Part shown: positions 27,618 to 36,957 of the stretch, piece by piece | How the letters are laid out: the number at the start of each line of letters is the position of its first letter | Numbering within the stretch: the first letter of the stretch is position 1 | NCBI GenBank assembly: GCA_016124275.1 | Contig: WGOA01000038.1 | Coordinates: 1 to 64,000, forward strand | Source of the DNA: Bacteroidota bacterium | GTDB lineage: Bacteria > Bacteroidota > Bacteroidia > Chitinophagales > BACL12 | DNA: 64,000 bases | Direction: 5' to 3' | The notes under the pieces: generated by a model | What the model was told of the DNA's origin: nothing | What the model saw: the letters and a program-made list of their open reading frames with translations, nothing else | The model's database searches: none | Program-made: the position numbers and the translations under genes

Positions 27618-28973
27618 TCAGGACAATACCTGAATCAGATCGTACTTGGTGACGATATGCAAAACCCCGGCGGCGTCTTCAGTCAACAAGGCTGCGTTGG
27701 GTTTGCGGAGCAATTCCCCAAACTCCCTGACAGGCGCTGCTATGCCCACTTTGGGAAAGGGAGGATCCATGATCAGGCCAACGGCGCGTTCCCGCACCCC
27801 GGGATCAGCGAGCAAATGGTGTAAAATGGTGCTTTCCGTAACGCTGCCTAAGATTTTGCCATGCTCCCCTACCGGCATCTGCGAAATTTCTGCGCTTTTC
27901 ATTTGCTCCAACACAGACGAAACCGATTCCTCCGGGCTGACGCTGACCAATACCCGTTGCCGCTTGCGGTTGATGATCTCCTGCAACGTGACTTCGGAAT
28001 CTAAAAATCCGTGGTCGCGCATCCAGTCGTCATTAAACACCTTGCCTACGTAACGCGAGGCATGATCATGGCAGATGATGACCACCAGATCATTGGAGTT
28101 GAGTTTGTCTTTGAGCTGAATTAACCCGGCAACGGCCGAGCCAGCGCTGTTGCCCACAAGGATGCCTTCTTCGCGGGCCAGGCGGCGCGTCATCACCAAT
28201 CCGTCTTTGTCTGTTACTTTTTCAAACAGATCAATAACATCAAAGTCCACATTTTTTGGCAAGATATCTTCTCCTATGCCTTCGGTAATGTAAGGATAGA
28301 TTTCCTTATGGTCAAAGATCCCGGTTTCTTTGTACTTTTTAAAAACAGAACCATAGGTATCAATACCCCACACTTTAATATTCGGATTTTTCTCTTTGAG
28401 ATAGAGCCCTGCGCCTGAAATGGTTCCGCCAGTGCCGACACCCACGACCAAATGCGTAACTTTTCCTTCGGTTTGTTCCCAAATTTCCGGGCCCGTGCTT
28501 TCGTAATGGGCCAGACGGTTTGACAGGTTATCGTATTGATTCAGGTACACAGCGTTTGGCAATTCGCGGGCCAGCCGCGCAGCCACGGAATAGTACGAAC
28601 GCGGATCTTCCGGCTCCACATTGGTGGGACAGACAATGACTTCTGCGCCAACCGCCTTAAGCATATCCACCTTCTCGCGGCTTTGCTTATCCGTGGTGGT
28701 AAAAATGCAGCGGTATCCTTTCACGCAAGCTGCAATAGCCAGCCCCATACCGGTGTTTCCCGAAGTGCCTTCCACGATGGTGCCCCCGGGCTTAAGGCGG
28801 CCATCTGCCTCAGCGTCTTCAATCATCTTTAAAGCCATCCGGTCTTTAATGGAATTACCAGGATTAGTGGTCTCCACTTTAACGCAAATGGTGCCAGGCA
28901 CTCCCCGGGTTACTTTATTTAACCGAATAATTGGCGTGTTGCCAATCGTCTGCAGCACATCGCTGTAAATCAT
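27618..28973 (-). CDS. Cystathionine beta-synthase-type PLP enzyme with CBS domains
   Basis: A 451-residue fold-type II PLP enzyme. The catalytic Lys is K43 in NPGNSIKDRMALKM, the PLP-phosphate loop is GTSGNTGMGLA, and VVGVGTGGTISGAGLYLKEK binds cofactor. The last 125 residues hold a pair of CBS motifs (RVLVSVSPEESVSSVLEQM...ISQMPV, VREFGELL), as in eukaryotic-type cystathionine beta-synthase. It probably joins serine and homocysteine, or acts as an O-acetylserine sulfhydrylase. The heme domain of animal enzymes is absent. I use the ATG at 28973; a TATCTTTG box is 5 nt away. Confidence 0.9.
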   Translation of the reverse strand: MIYSDVLQTIGNTPIIRLNKVTRGVPGTICVKVETTNPGNSIKDRMALKMIEDAEADGRLKPGGTIVEGTSGNTGMGLAIAACVKGYRCIFTTTDKQSREKVDMLKAVGAEVIVCPTNVEPEDPRSYYSVAARLARELPNAVYLNQYDNLSNRLAHYESTGPEIWEQTEGKVTHLVVGVGTGGTISGAGLYLKEKNPNIKVWGIDTYGSVFKKYKETGIFDHKEIYPYITEGIGEDILPKNVDFDVIDLFEKVTDKDGLVMTRRLAREEGILVGNSAGSAVAGLIQLKDKLNSNDLVVIICHDHASRYVGKVFNDDWMRDHGFLDSEVTLQEIINRKRQRVLVSVSPEESVSSVLEQMKSAEISQMPVGEHGKILGSVTESTILHHLLADPGVRERAVGLIMDPPFPKVGIAAPVREFGELLRKPNAALLTEDAAGVLHIVTKYDLIQVLS

Positions 28974-28978
28974 GCCCA

Positions 28979-28986
28979 CAAAGATA
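28979..28986 (-). promoter_or_regulatory. -7 box with leaderless geometry before the cystathionine beta-synthase gene
   Basis: TATCTTTG on the minus strand, perfect to TAnnTTTG, ends 5 nt before the ATG at 28973. The predicted transcript would start at or within a few bases of the ATG. Confidence 0.45.
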
Positions 28987-29062
28987 CGGGTACTTCTAAT
29001 TACCCATCCCATGGCGCAAAGGGCAATGACGCAAAAGGCTATGGCGGGCGAAGGGCTTCCGC

Positions 29063-30628
29063 TTAAGGAGCTGTGGTGTAGATCACTTCAACCAGCACTT
29101 TGGGATCATGGGCCTGCAATTGCTTTGCCGCCCCTTGCGAAAGCTTGACAATAGCCCGGCTGTCGTCCAGGTTTTGAGGCAATCTGCCAACCACCTTGGC
29201 GCGGACGGTGCGGTTGTTCATCAAGTTGCGCACATCAATCCAAGAGCCTATCGGGGCTTCGTTGTGCAGCGCGAGCAAGGCACCGTTTTCGCTCTCAGGC
29301 GAAGTGGCGTCGATCCAGGTAGCAATACCCCGCGCTTTGGCACTGCTCCGAACCAGTGGCTCGGCGCTGGAGCTACTTGCTGAAAAATCGCGGGGGGAAG
29401 CGCTGGTCAGCATGCCTGCTTCTTCCATCCCGGAAGGCTCTGCGGGCAGGGATTGACCCTTCATGGTCATTGATGAAACCTCCGAAGATTTAGGCTCTGC
29501 CCACCCGACAATCAGGTTCTGGCCGCTGCGCAGGTTGTTGTCAGCAAGCCCGTTCCAAGACTGCAGCAATGCCGGTGTGGTTCCGGGGTATTGACGGGCG
29601 ATACCATACAGGGTTTCGCCTGCTGAAACGGTGTGGTAGCGCGCAGTCGGGTGGGAAGCCCCGGCAACGGCGACTGATCCGGAAGCAGCTTGAGGCGAAG
29701 CCTGGAGTTGAAGGGTTCGGGGCTCCGCCACTGGCGGGGCAACTGGTTGAGCCTTGCTCGGTTCTGCCGGTTCAGATCTGGGCGAAAAGGCGGGTTCAAC
29801 AGCCTGCGAAGCACTCGGAGCAGATGGCATATGCTCAGGATTTACCGCCGGGGTTGCAGCCGGCGCAACGGACGATGACATGGCTGCGGGAGGAGCTGCG
29901 GTTACTGGCACAGGCTTCGAAGGGGCAGGCTCCGCAGACCGGGAAGGGATGCGCAACCGGGTGAGTGCCTTGAGTTGTTGGGGCTCAATCTCCGGATTGG
30001 CCCGCAACAAATCCTGCAGGGGGATTTGGTAGCGCTGGCTCAGCGTAAACAGTGTTTCGTCTGGTTCTAAGACGTGCCAAAAGACGTCCGGCAACGTCGA
30101 TTCAACCGACTTGGCCACTTGAATAGGTTGGTTGGACTGGGCGGATTCGGGCATTGGGTTCTCCTTAACCACCTCCTGAACCGGCGCGCTGGCGGGGGCA
30201 ACCGCGCTGGTCGAGACCGGCGCGCTGGCGGGGGCAACCGCGCTGGTCGAGACCGGCGTACTGGCGGGGGCAACTGCGTTGGTTGAGACCGGCGCGCTGG
30301 CGGGGGCAACCGCGCTGGCGGGGGCGGGCTGAGCCTGAATCGTTTTTCGCATAGGAACCACCAGGATCTGCCCGATCTTAACACCAAGGTCGGCCGATTC
30401 CGGATTCATTGCCTGAAGATCCTGAACGCTGACCCCGTAACGCCGCGATAAGCCGTAAAGCGTTTCCCCCTGTTCTACCTGGTGCAGGACGCACCATTGC
30501 CCTTCGCGCTGCTCCGTTCGCAACGAGTCAGGCGCAAGGCCGGCAGAAACACTGAACGGGCAGAGGAACGCCAAGCCAAAGCAGGCTAAAAAGCGCCCGA
30601 ATACATGCATGAGTTTTATAGCAGCCAT
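29063..30628 (-). CDS. LysM-repeat envelope protein with RlpA-like C-terminus
   Basis: About 521 residues. A signal peptide (ACFGLAFLCPFSVSAG) is followed by three LysM peptidoglycan-binding domains: QVEQGETLYGLSRRYGVSVQDL, LEPDETLFTLSQRYQIPLQDL and HTVSAGETLYGIARQYPGTTPALL. The linkers are Pro/Ala/Ser-rich, one made of 12-residue repeats. The C-terminal 90 residues (ARGIATWIDAT...RTVRAKVVGRLPQNLDDSRAIVKLSQGAAKQL) resemble the double-psi barrel of RlpA. It probably binds and remodels peptidoglycan. The start is uncertain: 30628, 30610 and 30658 are all possible. It diverges from nfeD. Confidence 0.85.
   Translation of the reverse strand: MAAIKLMHVFGRFLACFGLAFLCPFSVSAGLAPDSLRTEQREGQWCVLHQVEQGETLYGLSRRYGVSVQDLQAMNPESADLGVKIGQILVVPMRKTIQAQPAPASAVAPASAPVSTNAVAPASTPVSTSAVAPASAPVSTSAVAPASAPVQEVVKENPMPESAQSNQPIQVAKSVESTLPDVFWHVLEPDETLFTLSQRYQIPLQDLLRANPEIEPQQLKALTRLRIPSRSAEPAPSKPVPVTAAPPAAMSSSVAPAATPAVNPEHMPSAPSASQAVEPAFSPRSEPAEPSKAQPVAPPVAEPRTLQLQASPQAASGSVAVAGASHPTARYHTVSAGETLYGIARQYPGTTPALLQSWNGLADNNLRSGQNLIVGWAEPKSSEVSSMTMKGQSLPAEPSGMEEAGMLTSASPRDFSASSSSAEPLVRSSAKARGIATWIDATSPESENGALLALHNEAPIGSWIDVRNLMNNRTVRAKVVGRLPQNLDDSRAIVKLSQGAAKQLQAHDPKVLVEVIYTTAP
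30180..30323. repeat. 36-bp tandem repeat inside the LysM protein gene
   Basis: Four in-frame units of 36 bp starting at 30180, 30216, 30252 and 30288, the last one partial. They encode AVAPASAPVSTS on the minus strand. The first two units are nearly identical and the third differs at several bases, consistent with slippage expansion of a linker. Confidence 0.85.
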
Positions 30629-30679
30629 AAATTCCGGTGGAATGGGGTAGTTTTCCATGCGAAATTACGCCTGTTCCCC

Positions 30680-32053
30680 ATGCCCACTGCGTCTTACCTG
30701 TCTAAGTTCCTCACAGGGTTGCTGTTTATAGCCCTTTGGTCCTTCCCGCCTGAGCTGGCTGGCCAAGCCCTTCCGGAAAAACCACTCGTTTTCCACGTGG
30801 AGCTTGCTGAAGACATCATGCCACCCGCCTGGCGCACCATGAAACGGGCTATGGAAGAAGCGGATGCCGCCGGCGCTGACGTTATCGTGCTCAGCCTGGA
30901 TACTTACGGCGGCATGGTCAACCTTGCGGATTCCATCAGCCAACGGCTGTTGCACAACAAGGCGCTAACCCTTGTTTATATTGTCAACAATGCCGCTTCA
31001 GCGGGTGCGCTGATTTCGCTCTCCTGCGACAGCATCTACATGGCCCCTTCGGCCCAAATCGGCGCTGCCACGGTGGTGGACGGCACATCTGGTGAGGCAA
31101 TGCCCGACAAGTACCAGGCTTATATGCGGGCAAAAATGAGGAGCATCGCTGAGGCTAACGGGCGCGATCCGGACATTGCACAGGCCATGGTGGACGAGGA
31201 TATCGAGATTCCAGGGCTTATTGAAGCGGGAAAAACGCTGGTCTTTACTTCTAACGAAGCCGTGACCAATGGCTATTGCGAAGGGATTGCGGACCGCTGG
31301 CAGGATATTCTCCCCATGGCGGGCATCTCGGACTATACGCTGGCCCAATACGAGCCGACTGCCGTTGATCGCATGATCAAATTCCTGGTCAATCCAGTGG
31401 TTTCGGGCATTCTGTTGATGCTCATTTTCCTGGGTATTTACGCAGAAATGCAGAGCCCTGGCATCGGGTTTGCCCTTCTGGCAGCCGCAGTTGGCGCCGT
31501 GCTTTACTTTGCCCCCCACTACCTGGATGGCCTGGCCGCAAATTGGGAAATTGCCCTGTTTATTACCGGATTAATCTTCATCGGGCTCGAAGTTTTCGTC
31601 TTTCCGGGCTTTGGAATTTCCGGGGTTGCCGGCATAAGCCTGGTGGTCACCAGCTTAGTGTTGTCTATGATTGGGAACGACTGGTTCGACTTTCAGTATG
31701 CTGCCGTACAGGACGTCATCCGATCGGTCTTGGTGGTGGTTATCGCGTTGCTGGGCTCGATTGGACTGGCCATTACCTTGCTCGGAAGCCTGACGGCGAG
31801 CCCGCTGCTCAACAAATTGGTTCTTTCTGAAAGCCAGGAGCGGGAACGCGGCTTCACAGTAGATTCCTTCCCATCCCGATCCGAATTGAGCGGCCGGCAG
31901 GGAATCGCCGCGACCGAACTTCGGCCTTCCGGAAAGGTAGATCTGGATCAGGCGCGCTATGATGCCATGACGCAAGGGGAGTTTATCGCTCGCGGCGCGG
32001 AAGTTGAGGTGGTGTCGGTCAAAGGCAATTATTTGCTGGTAAAAGCTGTTTGA
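30680..32053 (+). CDS. NfeD-family membrane serine protease (ClpP class)
   Basis: A 457-residue protein. A signal anchor (about 5-25) precedes a ClpP/SppA-like domain with ADVIVLSLDTYGGMVNLADSI and the likely nucleophile S108 in NNAASAGALISLSCD. About four membrane helices follow (about 240-375), and a C-terminal OB-fold NfeD domain begins near 390 (GRQGIAATELRPSGKVDLD). The family is linked to cleavage of membrane proteins such as stomatins and to envelope quality control. The ATG at 30680 gives a clean signal segment. kdsB follows after 12 bp. Confidence 0.92.
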   Translation: MPTASYLSKFLTGLLFIALWSFPPELAGQALPEKPLVFHVELAEDIMPPAWRTMKRAMEEADAAGADVIVLSLDTYGGMVNLADSISQRLLHNKALTLVYIVNNAASAGALISLSCDSIYMAPSAQIGAATVVDGTSGEAMPDKYQAYMRAKMRSIAEANGRDPDIAQAMVDEDIEIPGLIEAGKTLVFTSNEAVTNGYCEGIADRWQDILPMAGISDYTLAQYEPTAVDRMIKFLVNPVVSGILLMLIFLGIYAEMQSPGIGFALLAAAVGAVLYFAPHYLDGLAANWEIALFITGLIFIGLEVFVFPGFGISGVAGISLVVTSLVLSMIGNDWFDFQYAAVQDVIRSVLVVVIALLGSIGLAITLLGSLTASPLLNKLVLSESQERERGFTVDSFPSRSELSGRQGIAATELRPSGKVDLDQARYDAMTQGEFIARGAEVEVVSVKGNYLLVKAV

Positions 32054-32065
32054 GCCAATTCCATT

Positions 32066-32815
32066 ATGGCCACAATCGCCATCATTCCCGCCCGTTTCGC
32101 TTCCAGCCGTCTTCCCGGTAAACCACTAGCCGATATTGACGGCAAGCCGATGGTTGTGCGGGTTTGGGAGCGATGCCTGCAGGCTGGGGTTGATCGGGTT
32201 GTAGTGGCCACCGATGATGACCGGATTATGGCATGCCTGGAACGCTTGGGCGCAGAAACCGTGCTGACCCCGGAATCCTGCCGCTCCGGCACGGAGCGCT
32301 GCGCTGCCGCTTTGCAACAGCTGGAACACGATAACGCGGATGTCATCATCAACGTACAGGGTGATGAACCCTTCCTTCCCCCTTCCACCCTGGCCTTGTT
32401 ATCCGGGGCATTTCTGGAGCAAAACACCCAAGTAGCTACGCTGGCCGTACGCCTTCACGATAATGAACGTTTGTTCCATCCAAATACACCCAAGGTGTTG
32501 CTGAATGCCCGGAGTGAAGCGTTGTATTTCAGCCGACATCCGCTGCCCTACGTGCGGGATCATTCGCCTGACCAGTGGATTCATGAACACCCCTTTTACA
32601 AGCATATCGGTGTGTATGCCTACCGCGCTTCTACGTTGCGGCAAATTGCTGCCCTTTCACCGACAGCATTAGAAGTTGCCGAGAGTTTGGAACAGTTGCG
32701 CTGGCTTTATCACGGCTACACCATTAAAGTTTTGGAAGTGGCCGAAGACACCTTTACCGTAGATACCCCGGAAGACCTGGAACGGGCCCGCCTTCACGCA
32801 AAATCGCTGCGCTAG
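32066..32815 (+). CDS. kdsB: 3-deoxy-manno-octulosonate cytidylyltransferase
   Basis: A 249-residue enzyme that activates Kdo as CMP-Kdo for lipid A-core synthesis. Seen are IAIIPARFASSRLPGKPL at the nucleotide site, VVATDDDRI, SGTERCAAAL, the metal-binding NVQGDEP, PLPYVRD and HIGVYAYR. Length and motifs are normal. It is in one unit with nfeD (12-bp gap). Confidence 0.96.
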   Translation: MATIAIIPARFASSRLPGKPLADIDGKPMVVRVWERCLQAGVDRVVVATDDDRIMACLERLGAETVLTPESCRSGTERCAAALQQLEHDNADVIINVQGDEPFLPPSTLALLSGAFLEQNTQVATLAVRLHDNERLFHPNTPKVLLNARSEALYFSRHPLPYVRDHSPDQWIHEHPFYKHIGVYAYRASTLRQIAALSPTALEVAESLEQLRWLYHGYTIKVLEVAEDTFTVDTPEDLERARLHAKSLR

Positions 32816-32922
32816 GTAGGCCAGAGACCAGTTGAAATTGCGCTTAGGAAGGTAGTCCAAGGTCCGGTTGGAGGTGCGCTCAGGCAGGTAGTCCAAAGCC
32901 CGGTTGGAGGTGCGCTTAGGTT
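32815..32922. repeat. Intergenic 36-bp tandem repeat, three copies
   Basis: Three direct repeats of exactly 36 bp at 32815-32850, 32851-32886 and 32887-32922, beginning at the last base of the kdsB stop. Units 2 and 3 differ at only a few positions; unit 1 is more diverged. The core is GGTAGTCCAA...GGAGGTGCGCT. No gene covers it convincingly. Confidence 0.85.
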
Positions 32923-32935
32923 CTGAAACGTCCTT

Positions 32936-32973
32936 AAAAAAACAACCCGTCGGGGTTCGCCCGACGGGTTGTT
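32936..32973 (-). terminator. Rho-independent terminator of the SprB/FN3 T9SS gene
   Basis: A 14-bp perfect stem (32941-32954 with 32960-32973) and 5-nt loop. On the minus strand it is followed by a run of seven T that begins in the stem. It ends the gene at 33031-34935, and could also act on kdsB from the other side, without a U tract. Confidence 0.8.
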
Positions 32974-33030
32974 GTACAGCATTGGATGGCCTCAAAAAGC
33001 TTCTTGAAGTTGCTTTTGAGCAGCACTCCG

Positions 33031-34935
33031 TTATTCCACGATCACCTTGCGGATTTCGAGGCCTCGCTCTGTTTGTACATTAATCAGGTACAAGCCGGGA
33101 ACGAAGTTGCTGAAGTCCATTTCAAGGGTATTCAGACCAGTAAGGCGGGTCTGGGTGTTGGCATAAACAAGACGGCCCAGTTGATCGGCTACCGTTACCG
33201 TTACCTCCTGGTCGTTTCCTAAGCCAATCTCAACGACTGCGCGGTCCTGAATAGGGTTCGGGAAGACACTCACCGTAACCGGGGTGCTTTCTGCGCCTTC
33301 GCGGGCCGTTGGCATGGTGAAGTTCTGAATGGCAGAGTAAGCAGACAAATTGCCTGTTACCGAACACTTGGCGCGAACCCGGAACTGATAGGTGCGACCT
33401 GGCTCAAAAATACTGAGGAACAAGGACGGACCGGTAACCTTGCGGCTTACCCAGCCAATTTCGCCCAAGCGACGACCTTGAACCTGGTAGCCTTGAACGG
33501 GCTGCGACAGCGGATCCCAGCTCAACAAAGCCGAGGTAGGCCCAAAAATGAGTGAAGTCAACCCGGTCGGAGCCGGAGCACAAGGTACGTTGGCAGGTTC
33601 CCCTACCGAGAACGAAGCGGTCGTTGTGCAACCGTTAGCGTCTTCAATAAGGACATTGTAGGATCCTGCACCAACGCCGCTGATGTCTTGTGTCATGGCA
33701 CCGTTGCTCCAGAAATACGTGTAAGGCATGGTTCCGCCGCTGATGGTAATGTCAATGGCTCCGTTGGTACCGCCAATGGTTGTGGCGTCCGTAATGTCGG
33801 CCGACGGGCCAATAAACGGATTGCTAAAGGCAAAAAGTTCGGTAGCGTCGTTGTAGGTGTCGGCAAGTGTCGTGCCGATGGTTACTGTACCGGATGTGCC
33901 CCCGGCACCGCTGAACGCGTAAACACCAGGACCCGTTGGGTTGAAAGCAAATGTGCCGAGTGCATCCCATTGGCTAACTACATCTTCGTCTGTGAACTCA
34001 ATGCTGAACGAGGTGGGTACCGCTACATTCAAGCCTGTCCAGCTGGCGGACAAAACATCATCACGGGTGGCTGACGTATAAATCAGGTTGGAGCTGGCAT
34101 CCCTTACATCGAAGAAAGGGTCTGGGTCAGCCGTACAAATACCAAACAGGTAAGGTTCCTCCACGTCACCACACCAGTTGTCGTTCATGCTGTTCAGGTT
34201 GACCTGGGTAATTTTGTAATCAAAGACCTTGGTAGTGAGCGACACGGTATAAACACCAGGATTATAGACCACAGGAGCCGGGAACTGACCGGTAGCGGTT
34301 TGGCCGTTGCCAAAGTTCCAGTCCCAGGTGGTCAGGCGGGGCGATTCGTTTATTCCTGCTGCGAAGCTGGTCACGTATTGGTCGCCGCAGTTAGGAGCAC
34401 CACTGAACGTAAACGTTGTAGCACCACTTACCGGAGGCAGCAACTGAATAGATGCGTCAAAAGAGAGCGGCTGCGTTAGGGTAATTCCAAAAGCCACCAC
34501 CTGAGCGATGACGTCAACCCTGACGGTGTAGGTGCCCGGGGTTCCAAGCGGGGTACCGCAGATCTTTACGCAACCCAGCTCCGAGGCTGGTGGGCTGCTG
34601 GGTGGGGTATAGACGCAACCACTCAGGGCGTTGTTGCATTGCCAATCCAAGCCGAAAGGCAAGCCAGTAACTCCGGTAATGGTCACCTGAAGCACCGTTA
34701 CAGCAATCCCCGTGGAGGGATCCGTAGCATTTGTAGGAATATAAAAAGTTATGTTTTCGTCATAAGCCAGTCCCGCAGTTGCTGCCGGGATGACTTCAGG
34801 GCAAAGGCCACCTTCCGGAGCTGTTGTAGCACAGGCAGGATTGACGACGCAGCCCGGGCACTGAGCCTGGCTGGAAGCGGCTATGCCGATCAGCCCAAGG
34901 GTCAATGCCGAGGTGTAAAGGAAATTTCGAAACAT
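33031..34935 (-). CDS. Secreted multidomain protein: PKD, SprB repeat, FN3, T9SS sorting domain
   Basis: 634 residues with a signal peptide (1-24, ending SSQA) and a Cys-rich start. A PKD-like domain (about 195-250, TTWDWNFGNGQTATG), a SprB-type repeat (GGTMPYTYFWSNGAMTQDISGVGAGSYNVLIEDANGC), an FN3 domain (about 455-545) and a type A T9SS C-terminal domain (VFPNPIQDRAVVEI to the end) follow. SprB-like repeats occur in gliding adhesins, so a surface adhesin role is likely but unproven. It stands alone between kdsB and pyrG with its own terminator. Confidence 0.88.
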   Translation of the reverse strand: MFRNFLYTSALTLGLIGIAASSQAQCPGCVVNPACATTAPEGGLCPEVIPAATAGLAYDENITFYIPTNATDPSTGIAVTVLQVTITGVTGLPFGLDWQCNNALSGCVYTPPSSPPASELGCVKICGTPLGTPGTYTVRVDVIAQVVAFGITLTQPLSFDASIQLLPPVSGATTFTFSGAPNCGDQYVTSFAAGINESPRLTTWDWNFGNGQTATGQFPAPVVYNPGVYTVSLTTKVFDYKITQVNLNSMNDNWCGDVEEPYLFGICTADPDPFFDVRDASSNLIYTSATRDDVLSASWTGLNVAVPTSFSIEFTDEDVVSQWDALGTFAFNPTGPGVYAFSGAGGTSGTVTIGTTLADTYNDATELFAFSNPFIGPSADITDATTIGGTNGAIDITISGGTMPYTYFWSNGAMTQDISGVGAGSYNVLIEDANGCTTTASFSVGEPANVPCAPAPTGLTSLIFGPTSALLSWDPLSQPVQGYQVQGRRLGEIGWVSRKVTGPSLFLSIFEPGRTYQFRVRAKCSVTGNLSAYSAIQNFTMPTAREGAESTPVTVSVFPNPIQDRAVVEIGLGNDQEVTVTVADQLGRLVYANTQTRLTGLNTLEMDFSNFVPGLYLINVQTERGLEIRKVIVE

Positions 34936-35147
34936 AGAGTTGATGGTTTAGGGTGTGGAATGCCTTAAAAGGCAACCACAAGGTAAGGAACCGAAAGACT
35001 CGTTGAACCTGAATGTGGGGAAAAAAATAGAACTCAGAAATTCCGAACTCGTAAAACACTCACTATAAATAGATTACACTTGGAATATTCAAGGCATCAT
35101 TTTACTTCTGCACAATTGGCGCTGCGCTTCAGGTCTTTTATAAACCC

Positions 35148-35155
35148 TATCTTTA
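35148..35155 (+). promoter_or_regulatory. Possible -7 box of pyrG
   Basis: TATCTTTA, one base off TAnnTTTG, 44 nt before the pyrG ATG. No -33 element at the right spacing. Confidence 0.35.
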
Positions 35156-35181
35156 TGCCCCGTAACCAAGGCAGGGAGTAA

Positions 35182-36858
<1,677 letters not shown>

Positions 36859-36886
36859 GGCGGGGCTTTACGGCAGGTATGCGGGC

Positions 36887-36916
36887 TTTCCCGGCAGGGG
36901 GAAAACCCTATCTTTG
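36887..36916 (+). promoter_or_regulatory. Promoter of yidC
   Basis: TATCTTTG (36909-36916) is a perfect -7 box, with TTTC at 36887-36890 as a weak -33 element, 18 bp apart. The leader is about 40 nt. Confidence 0.45.
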
Positions 36917-36957
36917 CCCCCTCTTTTATTCCTTGTACCCAACCTGAATTTACCTCC

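Noticed and set aside
32815-32922. CRISPR array
   Set aside because: The 36-bp units are directly adjacent with no spacers, and no cas genes are present.
32669-32995. A 108-residue minus-strand frame containing 12-residue repeats
   Set aside because: It covers the end of kdsB, the 36-bp array and a terminator; the repeat period of 36 keeps any frame open, so this is not evidence of coding.
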